From positions 51,272,995-51,336,994 of the forward strand of contig CM060198.1 in assembly GCA_030549335.1 (NCBI GenBank): DNA of 64,000 bases. The letters are read 5' to 3'. A program made the translations under genes and the position numbers. The DNA is from Pontederia crassipes. Its lineage: Eukaryota; Streptophyta; Magnoliopsida; Commelinales; Pontederiaceae. Every line of letters begins with the position of its first letter. Positions within the stretch are counted from its first letter, which is position 1. Below are positions 24,801-36,132 of this stretch, one piece after another. The notes under the pieces are model-generated. The model worked only from the letters and a program-made list of their open reading frames with translations, was not told the DNA's origin and searched no databases.

Positions 24801-27800
24801 CGCAAATAGCATGCACTTAGGTACCTCCTCTGTGATACTCTCGGTTATAGCATCGATAACTAAGTTAAATAGATACGGGCTTAAAGCTGATCCTTGATGT
24901 AGGCCAATTCCTATAGGAAATTCATTTGTCTCACATCCGGGTGTCCTAACCCTAGTCAATGCCCCATCGTACATATCTTGTATTACCTTAATGTAGGCAA
25001 CACTCACCCTCTTCTTTTGCAAGGCTTTCCAAAGTACATCCCTTGGTACCCGATCATACGCCTTCTCTAAGTCAATAAAAGGCATATGTAAGTCTCTTCT
25101 CCTACTTCGATACTTCTCAATCATCCTCCTTAGTAAATAAATCGCCTCTGTAGTGAATCTTCCTGACATGAACCTAAATTATCTCTCAGAAATACTAGTC
25201 TCCATTCTCAATCTATGCTCAATCACTTTTTCCCATAATTTCATTGTGTGACTCATAAGTTTAATCCCTCTATAATTTGCACAATTCTGAATATCCCCTT
25301 TATTTTTGTAAATAGGAACTAATGTACTTAATCTCCAATCATCAGGCATCTTTTTCGACCGTAAAATCTCATTAAATAGTTTACATAACCACAACACACC
25401 TTTTTCTCCTAAACATTTCAAAACTTCAATCGGTATACCATCCGGTTCAACGGCTTTACCATTCTCCATTTTCTTAAGAGCTTCGCTAACCTCCGAGACT
25501 CTAATTCTACGATAAAATGGCATATTAAGCTCACATTCGCTAACTGTCAAGTCCTCCAAATCACAACGGGAACCTTCACATCCATCATTAAATAGCTTAT
25601 AGAAATACTCTTCCCATCTGTTCTTAATATCTCCTTCAGTAACTAAAACCTTGCCAACTTCATTTTTTATGCATCTTACTTGATCCAAATTTCTCGACTC
25701 CTCTTTATTCCTTACAATCTTGTAAATCTTTTGTTCACTAGCCTTTGTCCCTAACTCCTTATAAAACCCCTCATATGCTTTAGCACGAGCATCACTAACT
25801 GCCTTCTTAGCCTCCCTTTTTGCCAAACGATACTTTTCCCAATTGTCAGAACTATTGTCCAAGTGTATCGCCTTGAAACAATTCTTCTTATTACGCACCT
25901 TTTCTTAGACCTCCTCATTCCACCACCAAGTCTCCTTATCTCGTGGTCCAAAACCTTTTGATTCTCCTAAAATGGCTTTAGCAACAATTTCAACATTTTT
26001 TGCCACATTCTTCCACATGATACTAGCATCTCCTTCTAACTCCCACACACTTTCCTCTAATAACTTACTTCTAAAAGTCTCTCGCTTCTCCCCCTTTAAC
26101 TGCCACCACTTGATCTTTCGATCAAAAACTGTTCGGAATTTTGGTTTTATACATTTCATTTGCATATCAAGAACTAACAATCTATGTTGTGTAGTCACCA
26201 CATGCTACTTTGCAATTAGTACAGCGTCTTTTATCAGTATTTCTTGTCAAGAAAAAATCGATTTGAGACCTATGAGTTCCACTTTTGTATGTGATTAAAT
26301 GTTCCTCTCTTCCTAAAACAAGTGTTGATAATCTTAAGGTCCTAAAGAAAAATCAATAATAGTTTGTCCTTCCTCATTCAACTCCCCAAAACCAAAACCA
26401 CCATGAACCCTTGCATGTGGTCCTGCCTCTTTACCAACATGTCTATTAAGGTCTCCCCCAATATAAACTTTCTCGGTTGTTGGTATACTTTCAATCAAAC
26501 CCTCCATATCTGCCCAAAACTTCTCCTTGAGATGTGATTCTGCTCCTACTTGGGGTGCATATGCACTAATAATGTTCATAGTCTCATTTTCAACAATTAC
26601 TTTCACGGATATGATTCGATCCTCAATCCTTTTAACTTCCACAACATTCTTCCTCCATTCTGCATCCGCGATAATACCAACACCATTCCTTCCATTTATC
26701 TTACCTGTGTACCAAAGTTTGGAACCATTTAACCTAATCTCTTTACTTCCCTCTCCTACCCATCTAGTTTCTTGCAAGCATAAGATACTAATCTTACGCT
26801 CATCCATTACTTGTGCCACCTCGAGGCGCTTCCCATTCAACGTCCCAATGTTCCAAGAACCTAATATGACCTTAGTCTCATGAACTAGCTTCTTTAACCG
26901 CCTCCGTCCATTAGAGTGCGGTAGCCCTTGCTCATTTAACACTGCATTCAGGCGAGGATGCAGCGGCTCTTGCTCTCTTATCACTGTACCCGAGCTGTAC
27001 AGCGCGTTACTTACGGGTAACGACCCAGCATTAACACAATATATTCATTGATCCATGTTCATAAGATTCGACATGATTTTATGCTGGCTGTCGGGGCCTA
27101 ATACAACCCTCCTCCTTTATCCGGGCTTGGGACCGACTATAAAATATAAGATCTTATGATACTATAATAATTATTAATTTATACATAAGATCTTATGATT
27201 CTCTATCCCATCTTACCACCCTCTTCTGATTCTGGGTAAGATATCTTGACAACCTTGGTTGACAGTCCATCTAATTTAACACTGCCAACATTGATTTACT
27301 TTTATCTTTTCTGAATATACCACAACATGCAGTTACCAGTCAGCACATAGTGATCAAACTATTGATATACTCCCATATTCGTTCTTGAAGATTAATGTTA
27401 TATTTAACAATAAGGAAAATTTTACCTAACATTTCCTGGAGTCAACTCATCTAGTGACTTCTGAATTGTGCTCGGGACAAACTTTGAAGGCAGGCGTGAT
27501 CCAACCAACCAATCTTCTGGTGGAAATATCTGAACAAGAATTTATGTTCATCAAGAATTTATGAATCAAAGAAATGACCTCGTTAACAAAACACAAAGAA
27601 TTACAGAATATCTTGAATGAGACGAGATGAAACATTAGTTTACATCACATTTGATCTCATACAATAATCAAATTTATAGAACATGATATACTACAAGGAC
27701 TCTGATAAGATACTACTTTGTGTTAATTAAAAAGATAGTGGATTGATTAAGAGAATAGTGGGGATTCATAATACATATATGTTCACGTCCTCCATTATCA

Positions 27801-30800
27801 GTTATGTAACCAACTGTTTATGTCATAAATGCACTAACAAGTTTTAGTTTTATTATAAAGTTTTTAAAAAGTGTGCTTATCAACTATGTAATTAGAGTAT
27901 GGTCTACTGCATATAGACTATTTTATTATAGAAGTTTGTCCTCTCAAATGGACAAACTATTAATTGTAATTGTGTTTAAGATCCTTACACATTTTTCTTT
28001 AAAGAAAGATCCTTACACTTTTACTAATAATAACATCTTAGTTTCATTTTCATAATCATATTATCAACATCTATCATACTCAAACTCATTCGATTCAGTT
28101 TTGATTTCAAGCATTCAAATGGCACTCTCTTTAGGCATGAATGTTTTGACAATGATAGCAAAACATTAGACAAAAAAAGTAAACAGTATAATCATCACAA
28201 GTAGCAGAGTTGGGTCAAGCTAGAAAAGGTCACACATATAATCATATTGTCTTTCTGATTGTATGAATTATGATGAGGCTTATATAACAGTTAAAGTGCC
28301 AAACCATTAAATAACATAAATGGTACCAACTACTAACAGTAAACATCATTTACAGTAACACATCAAAATGACATAAGGTTGAAGAAACAAGACAACAACA
28401 ATCCTTGGATGCAATTAGGCAATAAACGAGAGGAATTTCACAGTTGAAAAATGGAGATATATGAAATTTTTTGCAAGGGAGATTTATGAAATTTGAGAAA
28501 TAAAAAAAAATATTGCAGTCTCTACAATGGAGAGAGACATTCCAAGGTCGAATTTAATAACCAAGGAGTTACCAGATAATGGTTGATGGGATTAAGCTAT
28601 TTCATAAAAGAACATTAAAGAGATTATTAAAAATATGAATCAAATGGAAAATTGACAAACCTGCATATTAGATGCAATATTCACAACATATCGAGAGGGT
28701 GGGATTTTGTCTTGATAATGGAACTCTGTTTCACTGATTGCTACAAGCTTAAGAGCCAAATATACAAATAAGTACTCCATCTTTCTCAAATGTTTCCAAT
28801 AATAAGAATGTAAAAGATTTTTTTTACAAAATGTGAAATACAATGTAGAATGCAGAGGTAAACACATTAAAAGAATCAAATACTCCAATTTATCAAGTTT
28901 ATTTTACTTCAGCACAAGGAAGTATTCAACCTTGAAAAGAATAACATACTATTTACCTCATCAAATATCCATTCACTAACTCCAGCATTCTTCAAGAGGA
29001 AAATGTATCTAAATAATAGTCCAACAATGTCTTCGACATGCTCTGTCATCCACATAAGATGATCCATGATTTGGAGACGTGAACACAAAGCACAAAAAAA
29101 TGGAATATTGATTATGAATTCCTTAGGCAGATATGAGAATGGGCACTGACCATGGCCTTTATCAGTGAGCTCAATAACTACAGTGAAGAACGAGAATTCA
29201 GAACTCCAATCCTGTTCGCCAGCTTGCAAGCTTATCACCAATCCTACACTAAGCAAATGATCATTCAACAAATATTCAAATGCAAAAACATTGTGACTAT
29301 TGATCCAATTCACAGATCCACAATAAAAGAAACGAAACAGCTTAAAAATCCATAATACAGAGTGAGATGTTAGACTGATTTAACTAATAGGAAGGACCCA
29401 CAGTTTCGAATTCCAAATCGACTTGAAAACAGTGAACAATGGAACGAAGCAATTAGAGTAACACAATTCCAAAAGTATCTAAAATTTTAAACATTGAGTA
29501 TTTGCAGTGAAAAGAAAATTTGCTTGGATAAGGTGACTTTATTTTATTAGCGATTTCTTGAAGATAATATTTTCAGGTATTATTCATGACCAAATTTTTT
29601 ACTATGGTAGAAGAAGCCTAAAAGTATGTCTATTTTCAGAAAATAACATCAAGGTGTTCAATCACATAAGTTGAACCATAGTTGGCAGAAATCTGACATC
29701 TCGAAAGTTACACCATGTTGCATTCCCACCATTTTCAAATACCAGCATAGCTTTACTACATTCTCAGAAACTCATTCACTTAAACAATAAAATTATCTTG
29801 TTTCGTCAGTTGAGAAGGTGAACTCAAATCATCTCCTATTTATATGAACAAATCGTTTTTAATGCAATGGAAGAAGCATGAAATTTATGTCTATTTTAAG
29901 AAAATAACATTAAGGTGTTCAAAAACATAAGTTGTAGGTGTCAAAAATCTGTCAGTATGAATGTAACACCATATTGTGTTCCCTCCATTTTCAAATACCA
30001 GAATAACTCTGACATGACCCAAAAACTCACTAACTGGCAAAAAAACTTTTTCTTTAGTTAATGAGTTTCTGAGAACATAGCACAGCTAAAAAATTATCAT
30101 GTGCCCTTCAAAAATCTAATCTTTTCTCATCAGTTGAGAAGGCAAACTCATGCCATCTCCAATTTAGCTAAACTGAATTTAGTAGCATGGAAAAATGACA
30201 TGAATAACAAATGTCTTCTGTTTATGATTCTAAAGTTGTACAGGCACCAAATCATTCAAATCTCTCAATGAATTATGAAAAAATAACATTATATACAGCA
30301 CATTTACATTAGACATATTAACAAGTTTTAACACTCATATCTCCTCAAAAAAGTTTTATCACTCATAATTGCAGACACAAGTTACATTCTAACAAAGCAG
30401 ATGACTACTTAAGCTTGATAATCATTGAATGTTACAAACTTAAAGCAACTAAATTATAGACAAACACAAAAAAGGAAAGAAATTGGAGAATTACCTAACT
30501 GCTTCAGAAAATAAAAGAGAGAACCCTCTCCTTCATGTCCTATTAGATGACTGAGATACCTGCAAGGGCCTTCTTTGTAGTTGCGGATGTCAGGAGTTAT
30601 TGGCCACAGCATTCTCAATATATGACCTTCTTTTATCCTCACTGCTTTAACAAGAATCTGCAAATGCTATAACTCAGTCCCAAATTGTCATCTCAAAAAT
30701 GCCATTTATATTCTAACTTTAACTTATAGTAGTTCAGAAATGTTGTTTTAAATATCCAATGAACCTTAGCTAATTACAGAATTCGGCAAGCATACCTGAA

Positions 30801-33630
30801 GATGTTCAGACGAACAAGGTTGACCTAGAAAATGAAAGTAATCACGTCCAATGTTTCGAATATCTCCAAAGAGTCTCTCAACAAGGCTTTGAAGATAATC
30901 AAGACCCTCTACAACACAGATGGAATCAAATAAATTATATGTGATGGAAGATCTAAGTTAGTTCTACTCTTAAACCCTAATTAAGTTAGTGAAATAATCA
31001 GAAACAATATTCATTCATTTTAATCTGTGTTCCAGTGGATCCATACAAAAGTACTTGTAGAGATTCTAAACACCATAAAGTATTTATAGAGGTTCTAAAC
31101 ACCCTATGATCAATTATTAGGAAATCAAATAAAAGGCTAACTCAAATAAAAAGAAAACTATTAACAGGCCCCTAATTAAACTATAGGTGGAAGGTCCATA
31201 ATTAAGGACTAATGAACCATGCGCAAAAGGCCCATATATCAATCTTGTTCAACATCAATATGTATATTTGATCCATGTGCATATAGTCTACTTGTGGTTA
31301 CCTCTACCATAGAGCACAAGGTGCATTAGGTTCGCCGAATATGTCTCCTCATAAAATTTGATAAGCTCAATCCTTGTGTCAACTCCTCTTGATTTTGGCT
31401 TTACTTCCAAAGTGTCCCAATTTCCTGGAAATTTGCTACATTTATAACAAGTCTGATGCAAAATATCCAACCAGCAAATGCATGAAGGAAACAGAAAAAA
31501 AAATCACAAATTGAGAGAATTAAGGAACAGAACTTTGACCTATAATACAGATAACTCAAGCATTTGAAGAAGAAAAAAAGAAGGTAATGATAAAAGAAAA
31601 TAAAACTGTAAAAGAAAAGAAAAGGAGTCTGAGAAAGGTTGTAAGAAAGGTGCCACCGAAATATTTTTCTTTTGATGCAACAACCGTCTTATCAATGTCT
31701 CCAGGGCATTTATTTAGAGTTATTATCAGGTTAAATGATAGATCCGGTGAAGAAAATAAATACATAACATGAAAACGTAAAAGAATAAAGGTGGTAAATC
31801 AAACAAATATATTTGAATCAGAGAAAAATAACTATAATAATTGGACTTCCTCAAACAGTTATTTAAACATGGGAGCAAAAAAAAAAAAAGAACAGACTCC
31901 ATATTGATCTTTCAGCACTTTCAGGAAAAAGAAGGTTGAAAATTACAAAATGCCTCACCAGTGCTGAATTTGTGATATGGATGATCCTTAGAAGTCAGAT
32001 GCTTTTGAAGCTGCAGAATAACAAGATCAAGGAAATGGAAACTAGAAACAAGTAAATAATGTATATACCATTGGTATTAATATAAACTGAGGATAAGGGT
32101 ATTATAAAACTGAAGACATGCTATTTATGTTATAGTAAAAAATGAAAGGAATGTTTTTGAGAGAAGGAAGAGAAATCATGTCATCGATATGAGAAATAGA
32201 TATCAATAAGCACCTGAGACATTCGCCAAGGATCAGATAAAAGATTCTTCTGATTCTCTGAAAAAGAACTACAAATAACAGAGTGAATAACAGATAGTAA
32301 ATCAACCTACAGAAGTATTTGGTACAAGTAAACGACAAAATCACTTGCCAGAGTCAACAGCTTTGATTTCCCTGATTGTAGCTTCAGATGACATCAGAGG
32401 TTTTATGAAAAATTGAGCAAATCTAAACAACCAACAAGAAGAGAAAAAGAAGAAATCAAATTATCCATTGCACTTCGCCAAAAGAAAGTAGCCAACAAGC
32501 GCTCCCACTTACCTATCCAAAGCCTCCTCTAAGCAGTCTGCATTCACATCAAAATGGAAGTTTGTATGCTCAGAGGTTGTGAAAGCATTAGTGGAACCAC
32601 CATGCTGATTTGCCCACAACAGAGTATCAAAGGAAACAAAAAAAAAATTAGAATAAGAAAATAGTGAAATGCAGTATTTTTTCTTCGAGATATTGTATTC
32701 TGATAGGGGAAAGGATGACTAAAATAATATCTTTGTCAACCATATGTATTCTTAGAAATATTATAGGCATTACCTTCAATGTTTATTATCCATACAGTGA
32801 GTATTTTCATAAGCTTTGTAAAAGCATGCTTAAACTTGGGATGTTAGAAAATCATGTAAGATCCAAAGTTTCAAGTGTGGCACCATGTTGTGGTGCAGTT
32901 GTTTTCACTTAGACCATGAAAACAGCATTGTACAAGGGGATCACCATCCAGGAAATATTTTCGTTAACAGACCCATTCTTTCCATTTCTTTGTTTGCTTC
33001 TTCATGTACCAGGCAAGGCATAAGTGACTCAATTTGCACAACATGACTCAGTATCACCTTGAAACTTGAGTACTAACTAAAATTCATAAAACACAATATT
33101 GTAAAATTTATGACACCCATTCTAGACATATACATGCTAAATCAAGTTCCAAACCATCCTTACACCCAAAATGAAAAAATGTAGAATTTGACAAAAAGAT
33201 AAGTGTGATGTTGTCAAAATCGCGAGTTAGTTCATAGATTCGGCAGCTTTTAGCAGGGAAAACCATTTATGAGTTTAACAACATTGAATAAGTGTGTGTG
33301 CTTGAATTGCCAACTTTAAATATACAGATAGTCTTCTCACTATCAGCAACCAAATTCTGACTTGAAGATTGAGACTCATAATGCAAAGGATTGCATGAAC
33401 ATATGAGGTTTAATATTTTGCAAGGTTCAGTTTCATTTTTTTTGAAGAATTTAGTTCTACAGTTTGAAAAAAAAAATGTAGAATTTGACTAAAAGATAAG
33501 TGTGTGTGATTGAATTGCCAACTTTAAATGATACAAATAGTCTTCTCACTATCAGCAACCAAATTCTGGATTTGAAGATTGAGACTCATAATGCAAAGGA
33601 GTGTATGAACATATGAGTTTTAAAGGTTCA

Positions 33631-33677
<47 letters not shown>

Positions 33678-35519
33678 GAAGAATTTAGTTCCACAGCTTG
33701 AACCTGTGGCATCCAAGTTACAACCTCGCGCGAGTAGGACCAGTAATCTACAGATGTTATAATAGGGGGAAAATGACAACGAGATAGAGTTTGTGAGTAT
33801 GGATGATGAATTACCTCTGTAATATACTTTGAATAACTGTCTTCCACTGGATATTTCTCACTCGCATAAAACAACATATGCTCTACAAGACATAAAACAT
33901 AAAAGTTTGCATGAATACTTCAAGGCAAAAAACAACTAAATAATACATGAAAGTCACTTTTGTGTGGGGAGAGATGTCATATGGATAATATTGTACATCA
34001 CATCTTTTGTCTTCTTCGGGACTGAGGCTTTGGCTAGCGCAAGTACTTTTCCCTTTTCTCTGCCACTCTCCTCTGGAGAGCGTGTTACATGTACATGTTG
34101 ATCTTTACAGTGATGACAACCATAACCAGCGTTACTCACCCTTTCTTTTCTCAAAAAAATGTACAGAAAGTCACTTATATAGGTTATAGGAAAGAAACAG
34201 AGCCAAGGGATGTGGACCTTGACCTCCGCAATTCTAAGACTTTTAATGTAAATTCTCATTAATTTCCACATTGTCCCTTGATTCAAAGTAATCTCTCCCA
34301 CCTTAAAGAATCAAATATTCTCACAGTGCCTCCAGATTAGGCAATAGGCCTAACCCACATTCCTTTTCAAGTCACAGAACTCCATCCTCTAGCAGTTAGA
34401 AGTCAAAAGAAGTCTCCTCGAAGGAATGAAATAGAAGATAGAAGAAGTGAGAATAAAGGTCGCCAAGTGCCAAGAAAGGTATCCCCAACAAATATCATAG
34501 CTTCCTTTATATAACTAGTGTGTGTGTTTCAAATAACCAGTAGATATCTGATTACCAGATAACTTTAAAAAATATTAAAAACTTGAAAGAAATTTGTATT
34601 AATAGTTCTATTTCAACCACGAATCACATGGCTATACTTTTTTTCTACTTTCAACTGTGATTTGTCCGGCTATACTTTACTTGGAATGTTATGTTTTAAA
34701 CAGATTTAGACATCAAAGGCTTATGATGTGTGCTGTCTAATGGGCCTTGTGGATGTCTACAGGATAGCTTGTTGCATATAGAATATTAAGCAACAAAATT
34801 TATCCTTAATTATGTAATGAAGGAATTCATGTGATGATGTCAGCTCCAGTTTATTTTCATTTTTCCCTAACATTTTTCTTATTGTTTTTCGTTTCTCCAC
34901 ACTGCACTTTTGTGTACTCGCCAATTTATTTTCATTTATATATCCACTTACCATTTTTTGTGTACTCTCGTGTAAATTACTATTATCTCTTAGTAATTCC
35001 CGTATCATAACCCATCCCAGAATGACCAACCCCCAGGATTGGTATTCACTTACTATAAGATGCTTGGATGAAGCTACCAAATCATTCTTTTCCCTTAAAG
35101 AAAAACAACGGATCACAACAACCAAGAACTCTGGATGACCAGCCATTCCCTCAATCACACTGGCATTCCAAAGGATGCTCAAATTCAGGAAAAAAGAAAA
35201 GAAAAAAAGAGATTAAAGAAGGAGAAATCTACCGAGAAAGTGCGCGAGGCCTTCCAGGCCATCCGGGTCGCAGAAGTAGCCGACGGAGACATCCATGGAA
35301 GCCGCAGCCTGCAACCAAAGAGGTAAACACCGATCACCACCACCGCGACACCTTGAAAACAAATCGAAGAAACGGGACGGGCACAACGGCGATTGCCTTG
35401 TCGGTGTCGGGGTCGCTGATGAGGAGGACTTCGAGGGAATTGGGGAGCACGACCCTGCGGTACTCCCTCTTGTCGTTCCGGGGCTTGAAGATCTCCTCCT
35501 CCGATCTCCCGACGGCCAT
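9851..35519 (-). CDS. Insulin-degrading-enzyme-like zinc metalloprotease (M16 family), 26 exons, 970 aa
   Basis: This is a plant homologue of insulin-degrading enzyme (M16A), close in length and sequence to the 970-residue Arabidopsis IDE-like 1 (peroxisomal M16). Coding exons, in transcript order: 35519-35388, 35308-35233, 33882-33815, 32604-32513, 32422-32349, 32257-32214, 32010-31959, 31424-31302, 30908-30796, 30657-30495, 29243-29151, 29042-28957, 28747-28661, 27529-27426, 22253-22151, 21868-21773, 21685-21496, 20017-19956, 18851-18747, 13680-13479, 13402-13194, 13084-12960, 12887-12836, 12753-12667, 10306-10184, 10102-9851. They sum to 2,913 bp in one frame. The inverted zinc motif HFLEH is encoded across exons 2 and 3; the downstream zinc-ligand Glu in AVDSEN is encoded across exons 5 and 6. 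All introns are GT-AG except intron 5 (GC-AG). The start is the ATG giving MAVG, as in homologues. The end reads GHMRL, a PTS1-like but non-canonical tripeptide, so peroxisomal location is inferred. Close to exon 1, the DTDKAIAAAASMDV stretch is about three residues longer than I expect, so that junction is the least certain. Confidence 0.95.
10307..12666 (-). other. Intron 24 of the protease gene
   Basis: This 2.36-kb intron is AT-rich. The part at 10800-11220 has CCTG-rich words at both ends and may be an old repeat. The part at about 12090-12250 (cctgaactataac.., cctaaactttacc..) resembles one arm of the Mutator-like foldbacks seen elsewhere in the window, but no opposite arm was found. 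Confidence 0.5.
13811..14385. mobile_element. Mutator-like foldback element in intron 19
   Basis: The left arm (about 13811-13940) and the right arm (about 14245-14385) are inverted copies, sharing words such as CCTCCAACTTT, TTTGTAA and ACCCTCCAAGT. The roughly 300-bp middle is AT-rich. No transposase is present. The words are like those at the ends of the larger foldback at 38.9-40.5 kb, suggesting a common family. Exact ends and target duplication were not resolved. Confidence 0.6.
14580..18056 (-). mobile_element. 5'-truncated L1-type LINE in intron 19, same strand as the gene
   Basis: The element is bounded by a 10-bp target duplication gccatgacat (14570-14579 and 18057-18066) with the poly(A) tail at 14580-14588 (T run on the plus strand), so it lies on the minus strand. 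It begins inside the endonuclease domain (GGDFN, about 17900-17750), followed by reverse transcriptase with [11 protein letters not shown] and ARVLANRL (about 16720-16650) and the catalytic YADDTIFF (about 16190-16165), and ends in the RT zinc-binding region ([14 protein letters not shown], about 15100). ORF1 and the N-terminal endonuclease are missing. Several frameshifts and stops separate the pieces, so it is dead. It is far richer in GC than the host intron and was later hit by a small RTE insertion at 16523. Confidence 0.9.
16523..16564 (-). mobile_element. Tiny RTE LINE 3'-tail insertion (about 42 bp)
   Basis: Only the last bases of an RTE LINE plus its (GTTGTT)n tail are present, flanked by an exact 16-bp target duplication (agctggtacatctcca at 16507-16522 and 16565-16580). 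It interrupts the L1 element, so it is younger than that insertion. It is an extreme 5' truncation. Confidence 0.88.
18857..19955 (-). other. Intron 18 of the protease gene
   Basis: This is AT-rich intron sequence of about 1.1 kb. No gene, repeat family or transposon end was recognised. Confidence 0.6.
20947..21127 (-). mobile_element. 181-bp SINE-like element made of the two ends of an RTE LINE
   Basis: It is flanked by a perfect 20-bp target duplication (20927-20946 and 21128-21147). Read on the minus strand, the first roughly 105 bases match the 5' end of the RTE LINE at 27.14-27.04 kb (from about tttatagccggtcccaagcc to gaacatggatca), and the remaining roughly 70 bases match that LINE's 3' end (from gagcggaatggcgtcg to the GTTGTT tail, 24.08-24.0 kb). 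It has no coding capacity. Intact ends, tail and duplication show that it moved as a unit by LINE machinery. It lies in intron 17. Confidence 0.88.
22619..22756. repeat. Minisatellite, three units of about 50 bp, in intron 14
   Basis: Three units carry the words gtactcaagtacccaacaag and cagggtatgtgtgtaatg with few differences. This produces a repeating short peptide frame on the minus strand that has no gene context. Confidence 0.9.
23817..23881. repeat. (GT)n microsatellite, interrupted
   Basis: Two GT runs are separated by about 35 unrelated bases, within intron 14 just before the RTE LINE. Confidence 0.9.
24588..25898 (-). pseudogene. RTE reverse-transcriptase region
   Basis: This contains two adjoining open stretches (25898-25179 and 25169-24588) separated by one in-frame stop. 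The finger and palm motifs are easy to read: [20 protein letters not shown], then [23 protein letters not shown] and FADDIVFL. The catalytic aspartates of FADD are present. It is part of the broken LINE. Confidence 0.88.
26334..26984 (-). pseudogene. RTE apurinic endonuclease region
   Basis: This is an open stretch of about 216 codons with the endonuclease/exonuclease/phosphatase fold motifs [20 protein letters not shown] and GDLNRH. The frame ends before the terminal SDH-type motif; the continuation is in another frame at 26333-25905. Confidence 0.85.
29575..30150. repeat. Tandem duplication in intron 10 of the protease gene
   Basis: Two diverged copies of about 290 bp (starting near 29600 and 29870) share words such as gaaaataacat(c/t)aaggtgttca, ccattttcaaataccag and cagttgagaagg. 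They are not coding. The duplication is older than the LTR element at the window start, judging by its divergence. Confidence 0.8.
32347..32348 (-). other. GC splice donor of intron 5
   Basis: The exon ends GACTCTG and is followed by gcaagt, so the intron starts with GC rather than GT, with an otherwise strong donor context. The acceptor (ttttcag at 32258-32264) is standard. GC-AG introns are about 1% of plant introns and are spliced by the major spliceosome. This junction lies inside the codon for the zinc-binding Glu. Confidence 0.88.
33176..33632. repeat. Tandem duplication in intron 3 of the protease gene
   Basis: Two copies (about 33176-33435 and 33473-33632) share long words such as ttgaattgccaactttaaat and agtcttctcactatcagcaa with few differences. 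The second copy runs directly into the CT microsatellite. They have no coding content. Confidence 0.88.
33634..33672. repeat. (CT)n microsatellite
   Basis: A run of about 19 CT units in intron 3; the Arg-Glu repeat peptides it yields on the minus strand are artefacts. Confidence 0.95.
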
Positions 35520-36130
35520 TGTCGTCGTCGTCGTCTCCTTCCTTTTTCTCCTCTTTCTAGTTTCTACTTCGAACTCGAGCGGTCGACTCGTTTTGTTTTA
35601 ATTTTTTTGGATTTGATTTGGTGCTTGGGGCGTTATGAGATGGAGGCACGTCAGCCTGAGAAGAATGACGACGACACGCGATGCCGTCGAATGCATATCG
35701 GACGCGTGGCACCGCCTCGGATATTCTGCTACATTTCGGAAGCGATGATGAAAGAAACCTCACAAATTATTAAAGAGGAAAAGTGTTGCTTTATTTTGTC
35801 AGCAAATTGAATAGATCTGAGGTCATTATTTGAACGAAATTTAAGTCTTTTTATCTCAAATGAAATTAACCTATAATTTAATAAATTATTTACTGAGAAG
35901 ACTTTTCATAATTTATCCTTCAACTTTACTGGATCAGGAGGCGACCCAAATTTTGAGGGGGTGACATTTTAAAATTTTAAAAATTTTATCAACATATATT
36001 AATATAGATTGAAATTTAAATCAGGCTGCCCTTAAATATATTTTAATATCATAAATAGTATAAACTTTATTTCATTGTACTCTTGTAAAGGTCTAATTTT
36101 TAAACGTGACACCCACGTAATATTATATTT
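35520..36130 (-). promoter_or_regulatory. 5' untranslated and promoter region of the protease gene
   Basis: The bases just upstream of the ATG read, on the minus strand, as a purine-rich leader with GAC repeats (about 35521-35560). The first roughly 200 bp are GC-rich, then sequence becomes AT-rich at about 35760. No confident TATA box was found, which would fit a housekeeping-type promoter. Some plus- and minus-strand open frames here are compositional. Confidence 0.45.
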
Positions 36131-36132
36131 TG

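Larger units (their letters stand above)
24000..27147 (-). mobile_element. Near-full-length RTE-clade LINE in intron 14, same strand as the gene
   Basis: It is about 3.15 kb, the usual RTE length, and ends in (GTTGTT)n (24000-24020 on the plus strand). The AP endonuclease shows [18 protein letters not shown] and GGDLNRHVG (26984-26334). The reverse transcriptase lies at 25898-24588 with [25 protein letters not shown] and the catalytic FADDIVFL. The C-terminal region (24431-24033) has the RTE-typical [11 protein letters not shown] and [10 protein letters not shown]. At least four stops or frameshifts break the single ORF, so it cannot move itself. A candidate imperfect target duplication around atcttat(a/g)..atac flanks it. 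The 5' end carries the same segment as the short element at 20.95-21.13 kb. Confidence 0.92.

Noticed and set aside
33552-33877. Arg-Glu repeat protein frames
   Set aside because: They come from the CT microsatellite; the real coding part here is only exon 3 of the protease.
35068-35810. Plus-strand open frames of 170-180 codons over the protease first exons
   Set aside because: They are antisense shadows of exons 1 and 2 and the GC-rich leader, with no recognisable domain.
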